Origin: Kutzneria viridogrisea
Lineage (GTDB): Bacteria; Actinomycetota; Actinomycetes; Mycobacteriales; Pseudonocardiaceae
Length of the DNA stretch: 64,000 nucleotides
Reading direction: 5' to 3'
Assembly (NCBI GenBank): GCA_014138725.1
Contig: JACJID010000001.1
Location: 1,116,001-1,180,000, forward strand
The position numbers and the translations under genes were made by a program. Positions 1-9,233 of the stretch are shown here, piece after piece. The notes beneath the pieces were generated by a model, which was not told the DNA's origin, ran no database searches, and saw only the letters and a list, made by a program, of their open reading frames with translations. Numbering within the stretch: position 1 is the stretch's first letter; every line of letters begins with the position of its first letter.

Positions 1-2028
1 CGCGCGTCCGCGCTCGGACGCCCCTGCCTCCATCGCCAGCGCACCGGCGATTAGCCGGCACTCCGCCTCCACCACCGGCAGTCCCTGACACCGCTGTGCC
101 AGCGACTCCGCGCGGCGCTCCAGGCCTTGCCATCGGCCGGTGAGCCAGTCGTTGGTCAGGGCGGCGACCTCCAGCAGTTCGGTCAGGTGCGCCGCACCGA
201 GCGTCTGCGACCAGTGCTGGCCTCGGGCCAGGAATCGGGTGGCGACCTCGTGATGGCCGAGCCAGGCCGCGCTGTCGGCGATGTTGAGGCAGCCTCGCAT
301 CAACTGGCGGCGGAGCTCAGCGTGCTCGCTGTCACCGAGGACGAACTCGGTGTGCTCCCACGCCTCGGGCAACCCGCAGGTCAACAGGGCAGTGGCCCGG
401 TTCACCCGCACGATCGCGGCACCGACCGGGTCCAGGTCCACCGGGGACAGCGTCTCGATCTCGGCAAGCCACCGCAGGTGGGTGCTGACGTGGCGCCGAC
501 CGGCGTAGGGGTTGGCCAGGGTGGACATCACCCGCGCCGCGATCTCGGGTGCACTGTCGCGCAGTTCCGCGGCGGCGTGTTCGAGTTCGTCGTAGCCCGC
601 CTGGTGATCGCCAACCTGGCTGAGCAGCAGGACCCCGAGGTCGTTGCGCAACTGCCCACGGATTCGTTCGGGTAGCACGAGCTCGCCGAGGATCTGCCGG
701 AGGATCCGCACGCTCGCGCGGTAGTCCAGGGCCTCGAACGCCGCCGAGCCGAGCTTGACCGCGATCCGCACCCGACGCGCTTCGTCCTGCTGCTCGTCCT
801 CCACCAGCGGCGACAGCAGCTGCACCGCGGTGCTCCAGTCCCCGGCGGCCAGCGCCGTGTCCGCCTGCCCCTCGCTGTACTCACGCCAGTGATCCAGGTC
901 GCCCGCCTCCCGCAGGTGGCGGGCGACCAGCGGGGCGGGCTGGCCCGCGGCGTCAAGCAGGGTCGCGGCCCGGCGATGGGCTCGCCGCCGCTGCGAGGCC
1001 ACCACAGCGTGTTCGACCGCACGGCGGACGAACTCGCTGCGGCAGCGGTAGCCAGTTCCCGCCACGCGCAGCAGCCCATGACCAACCGCGGTATCCAACG
1101 CCGACTCACAGCGGCGAACAGGCAGTGCCGTCAGGGCGCGCAACTGGTCCTCGGTGGCACCGGTCGCCCAAACCGCCGCGGCGGTGATCACCGCTCGGGT
1201 GGCGGCGTCCAGGTCGGCCATCTCCTCGGCGATGGTGTCCACCAAGCGCGTCGGGACGTGCAGGTCGCGCAGCGCCGACCACACCGACCGGCCGCAGGAA
1301 TCGGGCTCGTGGAGAACCTGCTCCACGGCGGCGGTGATCGCCCGCGGACAGCCTGCCGAGCGGTCGAACAACGCCGTCGCCACGTCCTCGGGAATCGCGT
1401 CGCAGCCCAGCAGAGCCCGGACCAGCTCCGCGGTCTGGGTGAGGTCCAGCGGCGTGAGGGTGAGCATTGTGCCCGCCTCGGCAAGACCGACGTGGGGTAC
1501 CGGGCTCGTGTGGGCCAGTACCACGGCGAGATCGCCCGTCGCGGTACCGGTGAGGTAGTCAAGGAAGGCACACGTGGTGGTGTCGGCTTGGTCGACGTCG
1601 TCGAGCAGGAGCAGGACCGCGTCCGGTCCGCACAGCACCTGGCGCAGCGCCCGGAAGATCCGGTGCAGGTCCGGGGCACCTGCCAGCGTGGGCGGGAGCC
1701 GATCGGCCAGTTCGGGCAGCAACGGCCCCAGGGCTGCGGTGGCGTCAGGACTCCAGGGCGCGCTGGTGTCACTGAGCAGGGCTTCGAGTACCGGTGCCAG
1801 CGGCGTGCACGATCCCCGCCGGCACCTCGCGTGCAGGACGTGACGGAACGGGGCCGGCCTGATCCGCTGGAGCTCGGCGAGCAGACATGACTTGCCCATC
1901 CCGGGTCCACCCCGTACCCCGATCAGGGCGGGACGTGACCGACCGGCCACCAGCACGGCGGCCAGGATGTCATCCCGGCCGACCAGCGGTATCTGGCAGA
2001 TCCCCGTACCTCGGGTGATGACTGTCAT
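1..2028 (-). CDS. AAA ATPase regulator, probably LuxR-family LAL type (partial)
   Basis: The frame is open from an ATG at 2028 to the left window edge, at least 676 codons, so the C-terminus is missing. The N-terminus carries a Walker A motif GGPGMGKS and a Walker B-like LLLLDDVDQAD, followed by a long helical, TPR-like region rich in A/L/R. This is the architecture of large ATP-binding LuxR (LAL/MalT-type) regulators, whose DNA-binding HTH would lie beyond position 1. It follows the S8 peptidase on the same strand, but a strong hairpin separates them. The regulator class is inferred; only the ATPase part is seen directly. Confidence 0.8.
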   Translation of the reverse strand, partial: MTVITRGTGICQIPLVGRDDILAAVLVAGRSRPALIGVRGGPGMGKSCLLAELQRIRPAPFRHVLHARCRRGSCTPLAPVLEALLSDTSAPWSPDATAALGPLLPELADRLPPTLAGAPDLHRIFRALRQVLCGPDAVLLLLDDVDQADTTTCAFLDYLTGTATGDLAVVLAHTSPVPHVGLAEAGTMLTLTPLDLTQTAELVRALLGCDAIPEDVATALFDRSAGCPRAITAAVEQVLHEPDSCGRSVWSALRDLHVPTRLVDTIAEEMADLDAATRAVITAAAVWATGATEDQLRALTALPVRRCESALDTAVGHGLLRVAGTGYRCRSEFVRRAVEHAVVASQRRRAHRRAATLLDAAGQPAPLVARHLREAGDLDHWREYSEGQADTALAAGDWSTAVQLLSPLVEDEQQDEARRVRIAVKLGSAAFEALDYRASVRILRQILGELVLPERIRGQLRNDLGVLLLSQVGDHQAGYDELEHAAAELRDSAPEIAARVMSTLANPYAGRRHVSTHLRWLAEIETLSPVDLDPVGAAIVRVNRATALLTCGLPEAWEHTEFVLGDSEHAELRRQLMRGCLNIADSAAWLGHHEVATRFLARGQHWSQTLGAAHLTELLEVAALTNDWLTGRWQGLERRAESLAQRCQGLPVVEAECRLIAGALAMEAGASERGRA

Positions 2029-2100
2029 GTCGCTCAACCTAGGGACGCCGCGGTCGAGGTGACCACGGACGATGGTAGGGACCGTGCGTGAATGGCCGCG

Positions 2101-2135
2101 GTGGTGGGGCCCGCGGTCTCCGCGGGCCCCACCAC
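2101..2135. terminator. Strong hairpin terminator after the S8 peptidase
   Basis: A perfect 16-bp inverted repeat (arms 2101-2116 and 2120-2135) with a 3-nt loop starts 9 bases past the peptidase stop. It has no T-run, as is usual in high-GC actinomycetes. Confidence 0.8.
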
Positions 2136-2143
2136 CGGCGGGC

Positions 2144-4105
2144 TCAGTGCGTGGGTTTGCCGCTGGTGACGCGCAAATCGTCCACACCCGCTTCGACCAG
2201 GCTACCGGCGTCGGCGTCGGCCGCCTCGATCAGCACGCGGATCGTCTTGCCCGCCCACGGCGACAGGTCCGCGGTGGTCGTGCTCCACGTCGCGGCGGTG
2301 TCGGTGGAGGTGGACTTGCGTTCGGCGACCACGCTGCTCTGCCCACCGGAGACGACCCGGACCCGCAGGTAGTCGGCGCCAGCGGAGTTGGCCAGGTTCC
2401 CCAGGTACCAGGCCATCGACAGCGACGCCGGTGCACCCGCTGGCAGCGTCACCTCCGGGGACAGCGCGCTGGTGGTCCCGCCGTCGATGTCGTTGTCGCC
2501 CACCGACGCACCGGCGGCCGCGCCCGACACCAATGCCTTGGTGCCGGTGGGGGTGTTCCCCGGCTGTATGGCCAGCCCCGAGTAGGTCGTCTGCTGCGGG
2601 GCGGCGATCTCGAAGCGTCCCGAGGTGGCGGTGTCGGTGCCGTTGGGGTTGATCGTCCACCCGGTGGACTTCTCGAAGTCCTCGTTGTAGACGGTGGTCT
2701 GCGCACCCGGACCGGGCGGGTTGTCCCCGCCGGAGACCGCGGCCAGGGCGTTGACGATGCCCTCACCGAAGAACGAGTTCTTGGCCGGTGTTCCGGTGCA
2801 GCGGCTGTCCCCGGCAGGGCACGGGGTGTCGATGGCCTGGGTCAGCAGCATCGACCGCAGCTGGTCCACGGTGGCCTGGGGGTGGGCCGAGGCCAGCAAC
2901 GCCATGACCCCGGCGGCGTGCGGGGAGGAGGCGGAGGTGCCGTTGAAGGTGGTGTAGCCGCCGCCCAGCGCGGTGGTGTTGATCATCGCCGAGCCCTCGC
3001 CGCCGGGCGCGGTCACCTCCACGGTGTTCAGGCCGTAGTTGGAGTAGGAGGCCAGCTTCTTGTCGATGGTGTCCGCGGTGACCGAGATGGCGTTGTCCAG
3101 GTTGCCCGGCAGCAGCACGCCCGGCTGGGTGTCCAGGTTGTTGGAGTAGTTGCCGGCAGCCGCGACGGTCGCGGTTCCCTTGCCCTTGGCGTAGTCCACC
3201 GCGCGGCGCACCCCCTCGATGACCGCGGCGCCGTCCTGGTCATGGGGGTCGTTGTAGAGGTTGGGATCGACGTAGTAGCTGTTGTTGGTCACCTTGAACC
3301 CGTGGTCGGCCGACCAAACCAGGCCGCAGATCACGTTCTCCGGGAACATGTTCCCCGAGGGCTCCATCACCTTCACCGAAGCGATCCGCACGTTCGGGGC
3401 TACCCCGACAACGCCTTTGTCGTTCTTGGCAGCGGCGATGATGCCGGCCACCGAGGTGCCGTGGCCGGCGGCGGGGGCGTTGGCGTCGGGCTCCCACGCG
3501 CCCGGGGTGGTGTTGGGTTTGCCGTACAGGCAGGACACCGAGTCGGCGCTGTCGAAGTTGTCGCGCAGATCCTCATGGGTGCCCTGGACCCCGGTGTCCA
3601 GGATGCCGACCCGCACGTCCCGGCTTCCCGGGTTGATCGCCCACGCCTTGTCCGCCCCGATCTGCTGCATGTTCCAGTCCACCGGTTCGGCCGGTGCGGC
3701 GATCGCCCGGCCGAGCTCGGGTGCGAGGTGCTTGGCCGCAGGGGAATCCGCGCGAGCAGCCACGCGCGTACCCTCGTCCGGGACGTCGTAGCCGCCGCGG
3801 GTGTCACCGACCTGCTGCACGCCGGGCACCGCCCGCACCTTCGCGGCGAAGTCCTCCGCGCTGGAATGAGCGAGGACGATGCCCATCTGCGCGTAGGACG
3901 CCTGCACCGTGCCGCCGTTCGCGGTCACCGCCTTGACCGCCGGGTCGATCGCCCCCGGTGCGGTGAGCACCAGGTAGGCGTGCACCCCGGCCTCGTGCGG
4001 ACCGGCGTGTGCCGACGCGGGTGCTGCCACTCCCAACGCGGCGCACAGGACCGCTGTCAGCACGCCAGTAGTTTTCGTCCCGACCAGGAATCGGGTCTTG
4101 TCCAT
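2144..4105 (-). CDS. Secreted S8 (subtilisin-like) serine peptidase
   Basis: A 653-residue protein. The start at 4105 is chosen because GGAGGT lies 7 bases upstream. Residues 1-34 form a Sec signal peptide ending in PASAHA. An inhibitor-I9-like propeptide (about 40-105) precedes the catalytic domain. The triad is Asp170 (GILDTG), His215 (GHGTSVAG) and Ser391 (GTSASSPHAAG), with the oxyanion Asn near 319 in AAAGN. A C-terminal beta-sandwich (about 465-653) resembles accessory domains of secreted actinobacterial proteases. The protein is likely a secreted endopeptidase. Nothing nearby points to a specific substrate. Confidence 0.95.
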   Translation of the reverse strand: MDKTRFLVGTKTTGVLTAVLCAALGVAAPASAHAGPHEAGVHAYLVLTAPGAIDPAVKAVTANGGTVQASYAQMGIVLAHSSAEDFAAKVRAVPGVQQVGDTRGGYDVPDEGTRVAARADSPAAKHLAPELGRAIAAPAEPVDWNMQQIGADKAWAINPGSRDVRVGILDTGVQGTHEDLRDNFDSADSVSCLYGKPNTTPGAWEPDANAPAAGHGTSVAGIIAAAKNDKGVVGVAPNVRIASVKVMEPSGNMFPENVICGLVWSADHGFKVTNNSYYVDPNLYNDPHDQDGAAVIEGVRRAVDYAKGKGTATVAAAGNYSNNLDTQPGVLLPGNLDNAISVTADTIDKKLASYSNYGLNTVEVTAPGGEGSAMINTTALGGGYTTFNGTSASSPHAAGVMALLASAHPQATVDQLRSMLLTQAIDTPCPAGDSRCTGTPAKNSFFGEGIVNALAAVSGGDNPPGPGAQTTVYNEDFEKSTGWTINPNGTDTATSGRFEIAAPQQTTYSGLAIQPGNTPTGTKALVSGAAAGASVGDNDIDGGTTSALSPEVTLPAGAPASLSMAWYLGNLANSAGADYLRVRVVSGGQSSVVAERKSTSTDTAATWSTTTADLSPWAGKTIRVLIEAADADAGSLVEAGVDDLRVTSGKPTH

Positions 4106-4860
4106 CGCAGGGACCTCCATCACGGGTGGTGAATGCGATTCCAACCGGTGACGCTCCCGGCCCGCTCAGGTGGCGTCAATGCGTGCCGTCACCTATGAAA
4201 ATCAATTGCCGCGCGACAATATTCCACAACGAGGCGGCTCTCCGGCCGACCAACCGCGAACGACCGAAGCGGCAGGCAGGGAGGTCAGCGGCGTTCAGGC
4301 GGCATTGCATGACCCGCTGAGGTGCGTCCCTATCCGGTGGGCCATTGCGACCAACGGGCAAGACCTCTCTCGTCAACGCGGGTCACAATCGCTTGAACAG
4401 GCCTGGGCGGTGCGGCGGGTAATCAGCCCGCCGACGGCCTCAGCGACGGGTGGGCGCACAGGAAGCAGAGCTGGAGCGTGTCGTCAGTGCTTCTCCTCGG
4501 TGCTGGTCGGACCCGTTCTGGTTACGTTCACCCCTGGGACGGAGCCAGCCAAGGGTTCTCGACATCGCCGTCCTGGTCGGCCTCCCCCACAGCTCAGACC
4601 GGCGCCTCTGTGCGCGGCTGCCCGATGCCTTCCACGTCCTCAAGCTCGCAGGCAACGCAATCACCGAGGTCCGTCTGCTCGACCGGATGGGCCGCACCCC
4701 GCACACCCGTGTCGAGTACCTCGACAACCGGCAATGCGCGCGATCGGTGGCGCACTGCTCGGCCTGGTCACGGTGCTTGTCGCGGGCCGTGGTTCAGCTG
4801 TGGCGGCCGGACGTCTCGTCGCACGGCGGCCACTGGGGCAGTGCGACCGAAGGTGGTGCC
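4106..4860. other. Long gene-poor stretch with a possible transposase scrap
   Basis: No convincing intact gene. On the + strand near 4560-4740 a stretch reads like an eroded ISL3-type transposase segment (LPDAFHVLKLAG followed by EVR), but it has no start, stop or flanks that support it. The promoter of the S8 peptidase should lie in the first 150 bases; no confident boxes were identified. Confidence 0.35.
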
Positions 4861-4894
4861 ATGAGGACACCCCACTCCGGCGGGGTGTCCTCAT
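4861..4894. terminator. Hairpin downstream of a protein remnant
   Basis: Perfect 13-bp arms (4861-4873 and 4882-4894) flank an 8-nt loop. It sits just beyond the stop codon of the minus-strand remnant at 4903, as a surviving terminator would. Confidence 0.7.
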
Positions 4895-4902
4895 GGCGGC
4901 GG

Positions 4903-5072
4903 TCAAGCCACGGTGAGCACGTACTCAGCGGTGCCGGACTTGCCAGCGCTGTCGGTGCCCGTGACTGTGATCTTGTAGGTGCCCGCCTGGAACGGCGCCG
5001 AGACGTGCATCGTGGAGCTGCCTGACCCCGTCACGGTTGGCGGGCTGAAGAACGGCGTGAGTGACAGGCCGG
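4903..5072 (-). pseudogene. C-terminal scrap of a secreted protein with an Ig-like domain
   Basis: Reading into the stop at 4903, the last 50 or so residues (SLTPFFSPPTVTGSGSS, then AGTYKITVTGTDSAGKSG and YVLTV) match the repeat-like beta-sandwich found at the C-terminus of secreted actinobacterial hydrolases and proteases. No upstream coding sequence of that protein remains; the frame breaks near 5072. The terminator hairpin is retained. Confidence 0.6.
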
Positions 5073-5240
5073 ACCGAGGAGCTCCAGCACTGGTACGACC
5101 TGATGCTGCGGCGCGCCGAAGCGGCCGAGGCCCACCGCCACGCCACGCCGCCACCGCGGTCGCTGCCCATGCCCACCGAGGCCGCGATCGCCATCGCGCG
5201 GCATGTCAAGGCCATGCTGCTGCACTATCGCCAGGAATGA
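5073..5240 (+). pseudogene. C-terminal scrap of an unrecognised protein
   Basis: An open segment ending at TGA 5238-5240 encodes about 55 residues with coding-like composition (EELQHWYDLMLRRAEAAEAH, later EAAIAIARHVKAMLLHY). It lacks a start and abuts the oppositely oriented remnant at 5072, so it appears to be the end of a gene left by a deletion. Function unknown. Confidence 0.45.
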
Positions 5241-5374
5241 GCCGCCACCGCGACCGCCGGGGCGGCACCGGTCTGGGCGGCGGGAGGGAGAGCGAGCACC
5301 TTCTCGTGTCAGGTCCCCCTGCCGCCCGGGCGGCGACCGATCCCACCCCGGTTCTGGAATGGGGTCACCGCACA

Positions 5375-5839
5375 TCATCGCTGATCTTGGCCGTCACGAT
5401 CGAGGGGCTGGTCCCTTGGGGGCCAGGGCAGGGCGGCCAGGGTGGTCCACCGGTAGCCGTGCCCGGCGCCGACACGGCAGGACAGGTCGCGCTGCGGAGA
5501 CCGCCGTGGACACCGATGTGCACCGGTACGCACCGACTCTGGCGCCGGATCCTCACGCGAGCAGGCCGTTCGCGGCCCGGTCCTCGGGTTGGCGGCTGGT
5601 GGCCTGGACCCGACCTGGGGGCTTCGCGTCGTGTCACCACGCCTGGCGATCAGGTTTACGCACTGCGGGAGGGTCAGTCCTCGTAACACCAGCAGGCGAT
5701 CCACCGGTCCCCGCCACGGTCTGTCGGCGATACGCAGGGTCGCGAAAGTGGTGGGCCCCAACAGCCGGGTCCGCACGATGGGCACCTCGTAGAACCGGCC
5801 GATCGGGCGGGCATGGACCACGATGTGCTGCAGGGTGCG
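5375..5839 (-). pseudogene. Unrecognised gene cut by the IS3-like element
   Basis: From the left edge of the IS a minus-strand frame reads LQHIVVHARPIGRFYEVPIV and continues to a stop at 5375. The first 70 residues look protein-like; the rest is Pro/Arg-rich and may be non-coding. The 5' end is lost at the IS boundary near 5839. I do not recognise the family. Confidence 0.35.
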
Positions 5840-7026
5840 TGTGGGGTTCCAGAAGTCGGTCCATGCGTCCGACCTGTGACAGTGGACGCGTGACGGGCAG
5901 GGCGTGATCGCCAGTCATGGGGCTGCGTCTGCTCTACCTGATCTTCCTCCGGCTGGTGGGCCTGCTGGTGTTGCTCGGTCGTTCGTCAACCTCCAAGGAT
6001 GTCGAGTTGCTGGTGCTCCGCCACGAGGTGGCCGTGCTGCGCCGAGGCAACCCGCGACCTCGCCTGGACTGGGCCGACCGGGCCGTGTTCGCCGCGTTGG
6101 TCCGCCTGCTGCCCAAGGGGCTGCGGCTGCACCGGTTGGTCACCCCGGGCACGGTTCTGCGTTGGCATCGGCGCCTGGTGGCGGCGAGGTGGACCTACTC
6201 ACACCGGCATGGACGTCCGCCCGTCGACGATGTGATCACGAGGCTGATCAAGCGGATGGTCACCGAGAACCACAACTGGGGGTACAAGCGGATTCAGGGT
6301 GAGCTGCTCAAGCTCGGCCACCGGGTCAGCGCCTCGACGATCCGGCGGATCTTGAAACAAGCAGGCATACCTCCCGCGCCGGACCGGCGTACCGACACGA
6401 CCTGGCGGGAGTTCCTGCGCACGCAGGCCTCGACGATGCTGTCGTGCGATTTCTTCCACGTCGACTGTGCGCTCACCCTCCAGCGGGTCTCTGTGTTGTT
6501 CGTGCTGGAGGTCGCCACCCGCTCCGTCCATGTCCTCGGCACGACGACCAATCCGGACGGCGCGTGGACCACGCAGCAGGCCCGCAACCTCGTGATGGAC
6601 CTGGGGGAGTGGGTCGGCGAGGTCCGGTTTCTCGTCCGCGACCGGGCAGGTCAGTTCGCGGCTTCGTTCGATGCCGTGCTGGCTGATGTGGGCATCAAGG
6701 CGGTCACGATCCCGCCGCGTTGCCCACGGGCGAACTGCTTTGCCGAACGGTTCGTGCGCACTGCCAGATCCGAGGTCACCGATCGCATGCTGGTCCTGAG
6801 CCAGCGGCATCTGGGCGCCGTGCTGGCCGAGTACGTCCGGCATGACAACGGTCGACGGCCGCACCGGTCTCGCGAGCTTCGCCCACCGCGGCCGACCTAC
6901 CCGGTGGCGAACCTCAGCTTCCAGCGGATCAGGCGACGGCGGCTCCTCGGAGGCCTGATCAACGAGTACGAACGAGCCGCGTAAAACTACAGGTCAGCAC
7001 CAGTGGCTGACTTTTGGAACCCCACA
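5840..7026 (+). mobile_element. IS3-like insertion sequence (DDE integrase core)
   Basis: The element is bounded by imperfect inverted repeats that both begin TGTGGGGTTCCA and share AAGTC and GACCTGT further in. It spans 1187 bases with TG...CA termini. No convincing target-site duplication is visible (left flank GCG, right flank GGC), which suggests that a flank was later rearranged. Confidence 0.8.
5917..6984 (+). CDS. IS3-like transposase with integrase core
   Basis: 355 residues. An N-terminal helix-turn-helix region (LVLRHEVAVLRR) leads to an rve integrase core. Candidate catalytic residues are Asp in CDFFHVD, Asp in RDRAGQF and Glu in CFAERFVRTAR. The C-terminus ends GLINEYERAA, a signature also found in the scar at 32630. 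It is full length and single-frame, so possibly active. It is the only gene of the element at 5840-7026. Confidence 0.9.
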   Translation: MGLRLLYLIFLRLVGLLVLLGRSSTSKDVELLVLRHEVAVLRRGNPRPRLDWADRAVFAALVRLLPKGLRLHRLVTPGTVLRWHRRLVAARWTYSHRHGRPPVDDVITRLIKRMVTENHNWGYKRIQGELLKLGHRVSASTIRRILKQAGIPPAPDRRTDTTWREFLRTQASTMLSCDFFHVDCALTLQRVSVLFVLEVATRSVHVLGTTTNPDGAWTTQQARNLVMDLGEWVGEVRFLVRDRAGQFAASFDAVLADVGIKAVTIPPRCPRANCFAERFVRTARSEVTDRMLVLSQRHLGAVLAEYVRHDNGRRPHRSRELRPPRPTYPVANLSFQRIRRRRLLGGLINEYERAA

Positions 7027-7240
7027 GGCCAACCTGCACGACCGCAAGGCCGAGGCCGAAACCCAGGGCTGGCGCGGGGAACTCGCCGGCCTGGAGGTCA
7101 GCATCGCCGCCGCGGAACACAAGCTCATGGCGATGCGCGAGTTGGCCACCCGTCACCAGGTCACGCACCTGGGGATGCCCGATTTCGGGTCGGTCACCGG
7201 CCGCGCCAGCGCCGGGGAGGTCTCGTGTCGCCCGGCGTGA
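7027..7240 (+). pseudogene. 3' remnant of an unrecognised gene upstream of prepilin peptidase
   Basis: Directly after the IS right end an open frame runs to TGA 7238-7240 and encodes a charged helical segment (NLHDRKAEAETQGWRGELAG, later EHKLMAMRELATRH). It overlaps the start of the prepilin peptidase by 16 bases, suggesting the two genes were once translationally coupled. The 5' part was lost when the IS inserted or when the region was rearranged. Confidence 0.55.
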
Positions 7241-7959
7241 TCACGGTGTTCGCGATCATCGGCGTGCTGGCCGGCATGGGGGTACGGCCGATCGCGTTCG
7301 CGCTATCCGTGCCGACCGGACAGCCGCCGCGCACGTCGTGCCCGCGATGCCATGCCCTGGTGTTGCGTCGCGAGCGCCGGGCGGTTGTGGCCGTGCTGGT
7401 GGGGCGCTGCCGTTCCTGTCGCACTCGCATCGGGGTGCCGCCGGCCATGGTCGAGGTGGTCCTGGGCGTGGTGTTCGCGCTGCTCGCGTGCCGACAGTCC
7501 GGGGTGTGGGTGGCGCTGGCGTGTTGTTGGTTGGCCGCGCAGGGCGCTGCCGTGGCGTTGGTCGACGTCGCCGTGCGGCGTGTGCCGAATGTGCTGGCGG
7601 TGTCCGCCTACGCGGGCGTGGTGGCCCTGCTGGCGGTGGCCGGCGTGGTCGAGCACCATCCGGCCACTCTGTTGCGCGCGGTGCTGGCCGGGATCAGGCT
7701 GGTCGCGTTCTACGGCCTGATCGCCGTGGCCAGCCGGGGCGGGCTGGGGATGGGGGATGTCAAGCTCGCCGCCAGCCTGGGCACCGGTATGGGATGAATC
7801 AGCGTGACCGCTGTCGTTGGGGGCACGCTGCTCGGGTTGTTCCTGGCTGCGATATACGGGCTCGCGGCGATCGTCGCGAGCCGCTCGCGATGGCGCGCGC
7901 AGTTTGCCCTTGGCCCGTTCCTGATAGCGGGCGCGCTCGTCGTGCTTGTCATCGGATGA
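7225..7959 (+). pseudogene. A24 prepilin peptidase broken by one in-frame TGA
   Basis: GTG 7225 follows GGGGAGG by five bases. The frame encodes a polytopic membrane protein with a PilD-type CPRC...CRSC metal-binding pair in its N-terminal part and both A24 aspartates (ALVDVAVRR and GMGDVKLA). TGA at 7795-7797 stops it at codon 191, but the same frame stays open for 53 more hydrophobic codons to TGA 7957, where the family normally continues. TGG to TGA is the simplest explanation. The truncated product keeps both catalytic Asp residues but loses the last membrane helices, so it is probably inactive. Confidence 0.8.
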
Positions 7960-8089
7960 CCGGAATTCAGATTCGCCAAACGATCATCTGGCTGCCCGGT
8001 GCCGCCAACCGGCTGCGTGCTGGGTTGTCACGTCCCGCTGCCGTCAACGCCTCACGTGACGCCGGTGCCGGCCAGACACGCGCAGGGAA
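7960..8089. other. Short convergent intergenic region
   Basis: 130 bases between the prepilin peptidase frame and the DUF6292 gene. No gene or clear terminator was seen. Confidence 0.4.
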
Positions 8090-8674
8090 TCAGCCGGTTC
8101 GATTGTCGAGGGTCGGCTCGGGCTCGGCCCAGTCGATCAGCCGGCGGGTGAGGTCGGCGCTCACCGCGGTGCTGGGAGGCACGCGTGTGTCGGTATGCCG
8201 ACCGGTCATCACGGCGCGGACGAACGCGGCGACGGTTGCTGGCGGTGGTAGCACATCGCCGCCCAGTGACGCGGTGATCAAGAGGTCCTCGCCGCAGCCG
8301 GTTTCCACCGCGACCGCCCAGCCCTGCTCGGCGGCCCAGATCAGGGCCGCGTCCCGGTCCGGGTGGTCGGGCAGCCTGCTCTCCAGCGCGATGTAGGCGG
8401 TGGGCGCGTCGGCCCACTCCGACCAGGCCGCTTCGGGTCCGGCGCCCATGGCGTTGGCGGTTTGGGCGATGTAGTGGTGTAAGCCGTGTTCGGCCAGTTC
8501 GTGCCAGACGTCGTCGTCGGTGGGACCGTCGGCGTGTTCGGTGACAGGCATCAGGATCACGGCACATTCCCGGTCAGGACAACCGCCGAGACCGTCCGCA
8601 GGTCTGGTGTGGGTGCCCAGGTGCGGCGGAGGGGCAGGGTGGTGTGGCTGTTGGGTAGGCAGAGTCGTGATCAC
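8090..8674 (-). CDS. DUF6292 family protein
   Basis: 194 residues from GTG 8674, which has GAGGA five bases upstream and overlaps the stop of the J-domain gene by four bases (GTGA). The core GPEAAWSEWADAPTAYIALE, then LPDHPDRDAALIW and GWAVAVETGCGEDLL, matches DUF6292, a family of unknown function common in Pseudonocardiaceae and Streptomyces. It is the last gene of the unit that also encodes the mini J-protein, so a stress-linked role is possible but unproven. Confidence 0.8.
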   Translation of the reverse strand: MITTLPTQQPHHPAPPPHLGTHTRPADGLGGCPDRECAVILMPVTEHADGPTDDDVWHELAEHGLHHYIAQTANAMGAGPEAAWSEWADAPTAYIALESRLPDHPDRDAALIWAAEQGWAVAVETGCGEDLLITASLGGDVLPPPATVAAFVRAVMTGRHTDTRVPPSTAVSADLTRRLIDWAEPEPTLDNRTG

Positions 8675-9042
8675 TGGTGTCCTCGGTGGGGTGGGCCGTG
8701 GTAGCGGACAGGACCCACGCGCAGCAGCGGCGTCCGGCTCGGTGGGGCGAACGGCGTGCTGGGGGGTGGGGTACCGGGCGTCGGGGGACGGGTGTGCGTG
8801 GTCGGCTGGCGTTGCCGGTCGTACTCGGCGCGCCGGGCCGGGTCGCGCAGCACCGCGTAAGCGGCGATCACCTCGCGCAGCCCCTGTGACCCCGTGTCAT
8901 GCCCAGTGTCATGACCGGCGTCGGGCCGGGCGTCGGGGTGCTGATCGCGGACCCGGCAGCGGTAGGCGTGCGCGATCTCGGCCGACGACGCGGTGCTGAC
9001 CACGCCCAGGACGGTGTAGTAGTCGGGCAGGTCGTGGGTCAT
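8671..9042 (-). CDS. Small J-domain protein
   Basis: 123 residues. The first 70 form a J-domain (DYYTVLGV...YRCRVRDQHPD...AYAVLRDPARRAEYDR) with the HPD motif required to stimulate Hsp70 ATPase. The rest is a Pro/Thr-rich tail; there is no G/F region, zinc finger or substrate-binding domain. It is coupled to the downstream DUF6292 gene and adjacent to the Hsp20 unit. It may act as a co-chaperone for a chromosomal DnaK. Confidence 0.85.
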   Translation of the reverse strand: MTHDLPDYYTVLGVVSTASSAEIAHAYRCRVRDQHPDARPDAGHDTGHDTGSQGLREVIAAYAVLRDPARRAEYDRQRQPTTHTRPPTPGTPPPSTPFAPPSRTPLLRVGPVRYHGPPHRGHQ

Positions 9043-9067
9043 GTCGCGCTCTTTCGATCAGACGGTT

Positions 9068-9100
9068 GGGGTGGTCCCGGCTGTCTGCCGGGACCACCCC
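9068..9100. terminator. Perfect 14-bp hairpin terminator
   Basis: Arms 9068-9081 and 9087-9100 with a TGTCT loop. It lies between the small hypothetical gene ending at 9234 and the J-domain gene starting at 9042, and so terminates the Hsp20 transcript. Confidence 0.8.
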
Positions 9101-9233
9101 AGCATCGGACGAGGCTGCCAGTACGGCTCGCCGTGTCACAGTGCCGTGTTGGCGTTGGCGGGCCTGGGGGTGAGGGCCCGCGGTGTTGTGGTTACGGTGG
9201 CGAACGGCCTGACAGCACGTCCCGCGGTGTCCT

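Noticed and set aside
2072-4132. A 686-codon + frame antisense to the S8 peptidase
   Set aside because: Gly/Val/Arg-rich shadow of a clearly real protease gene.
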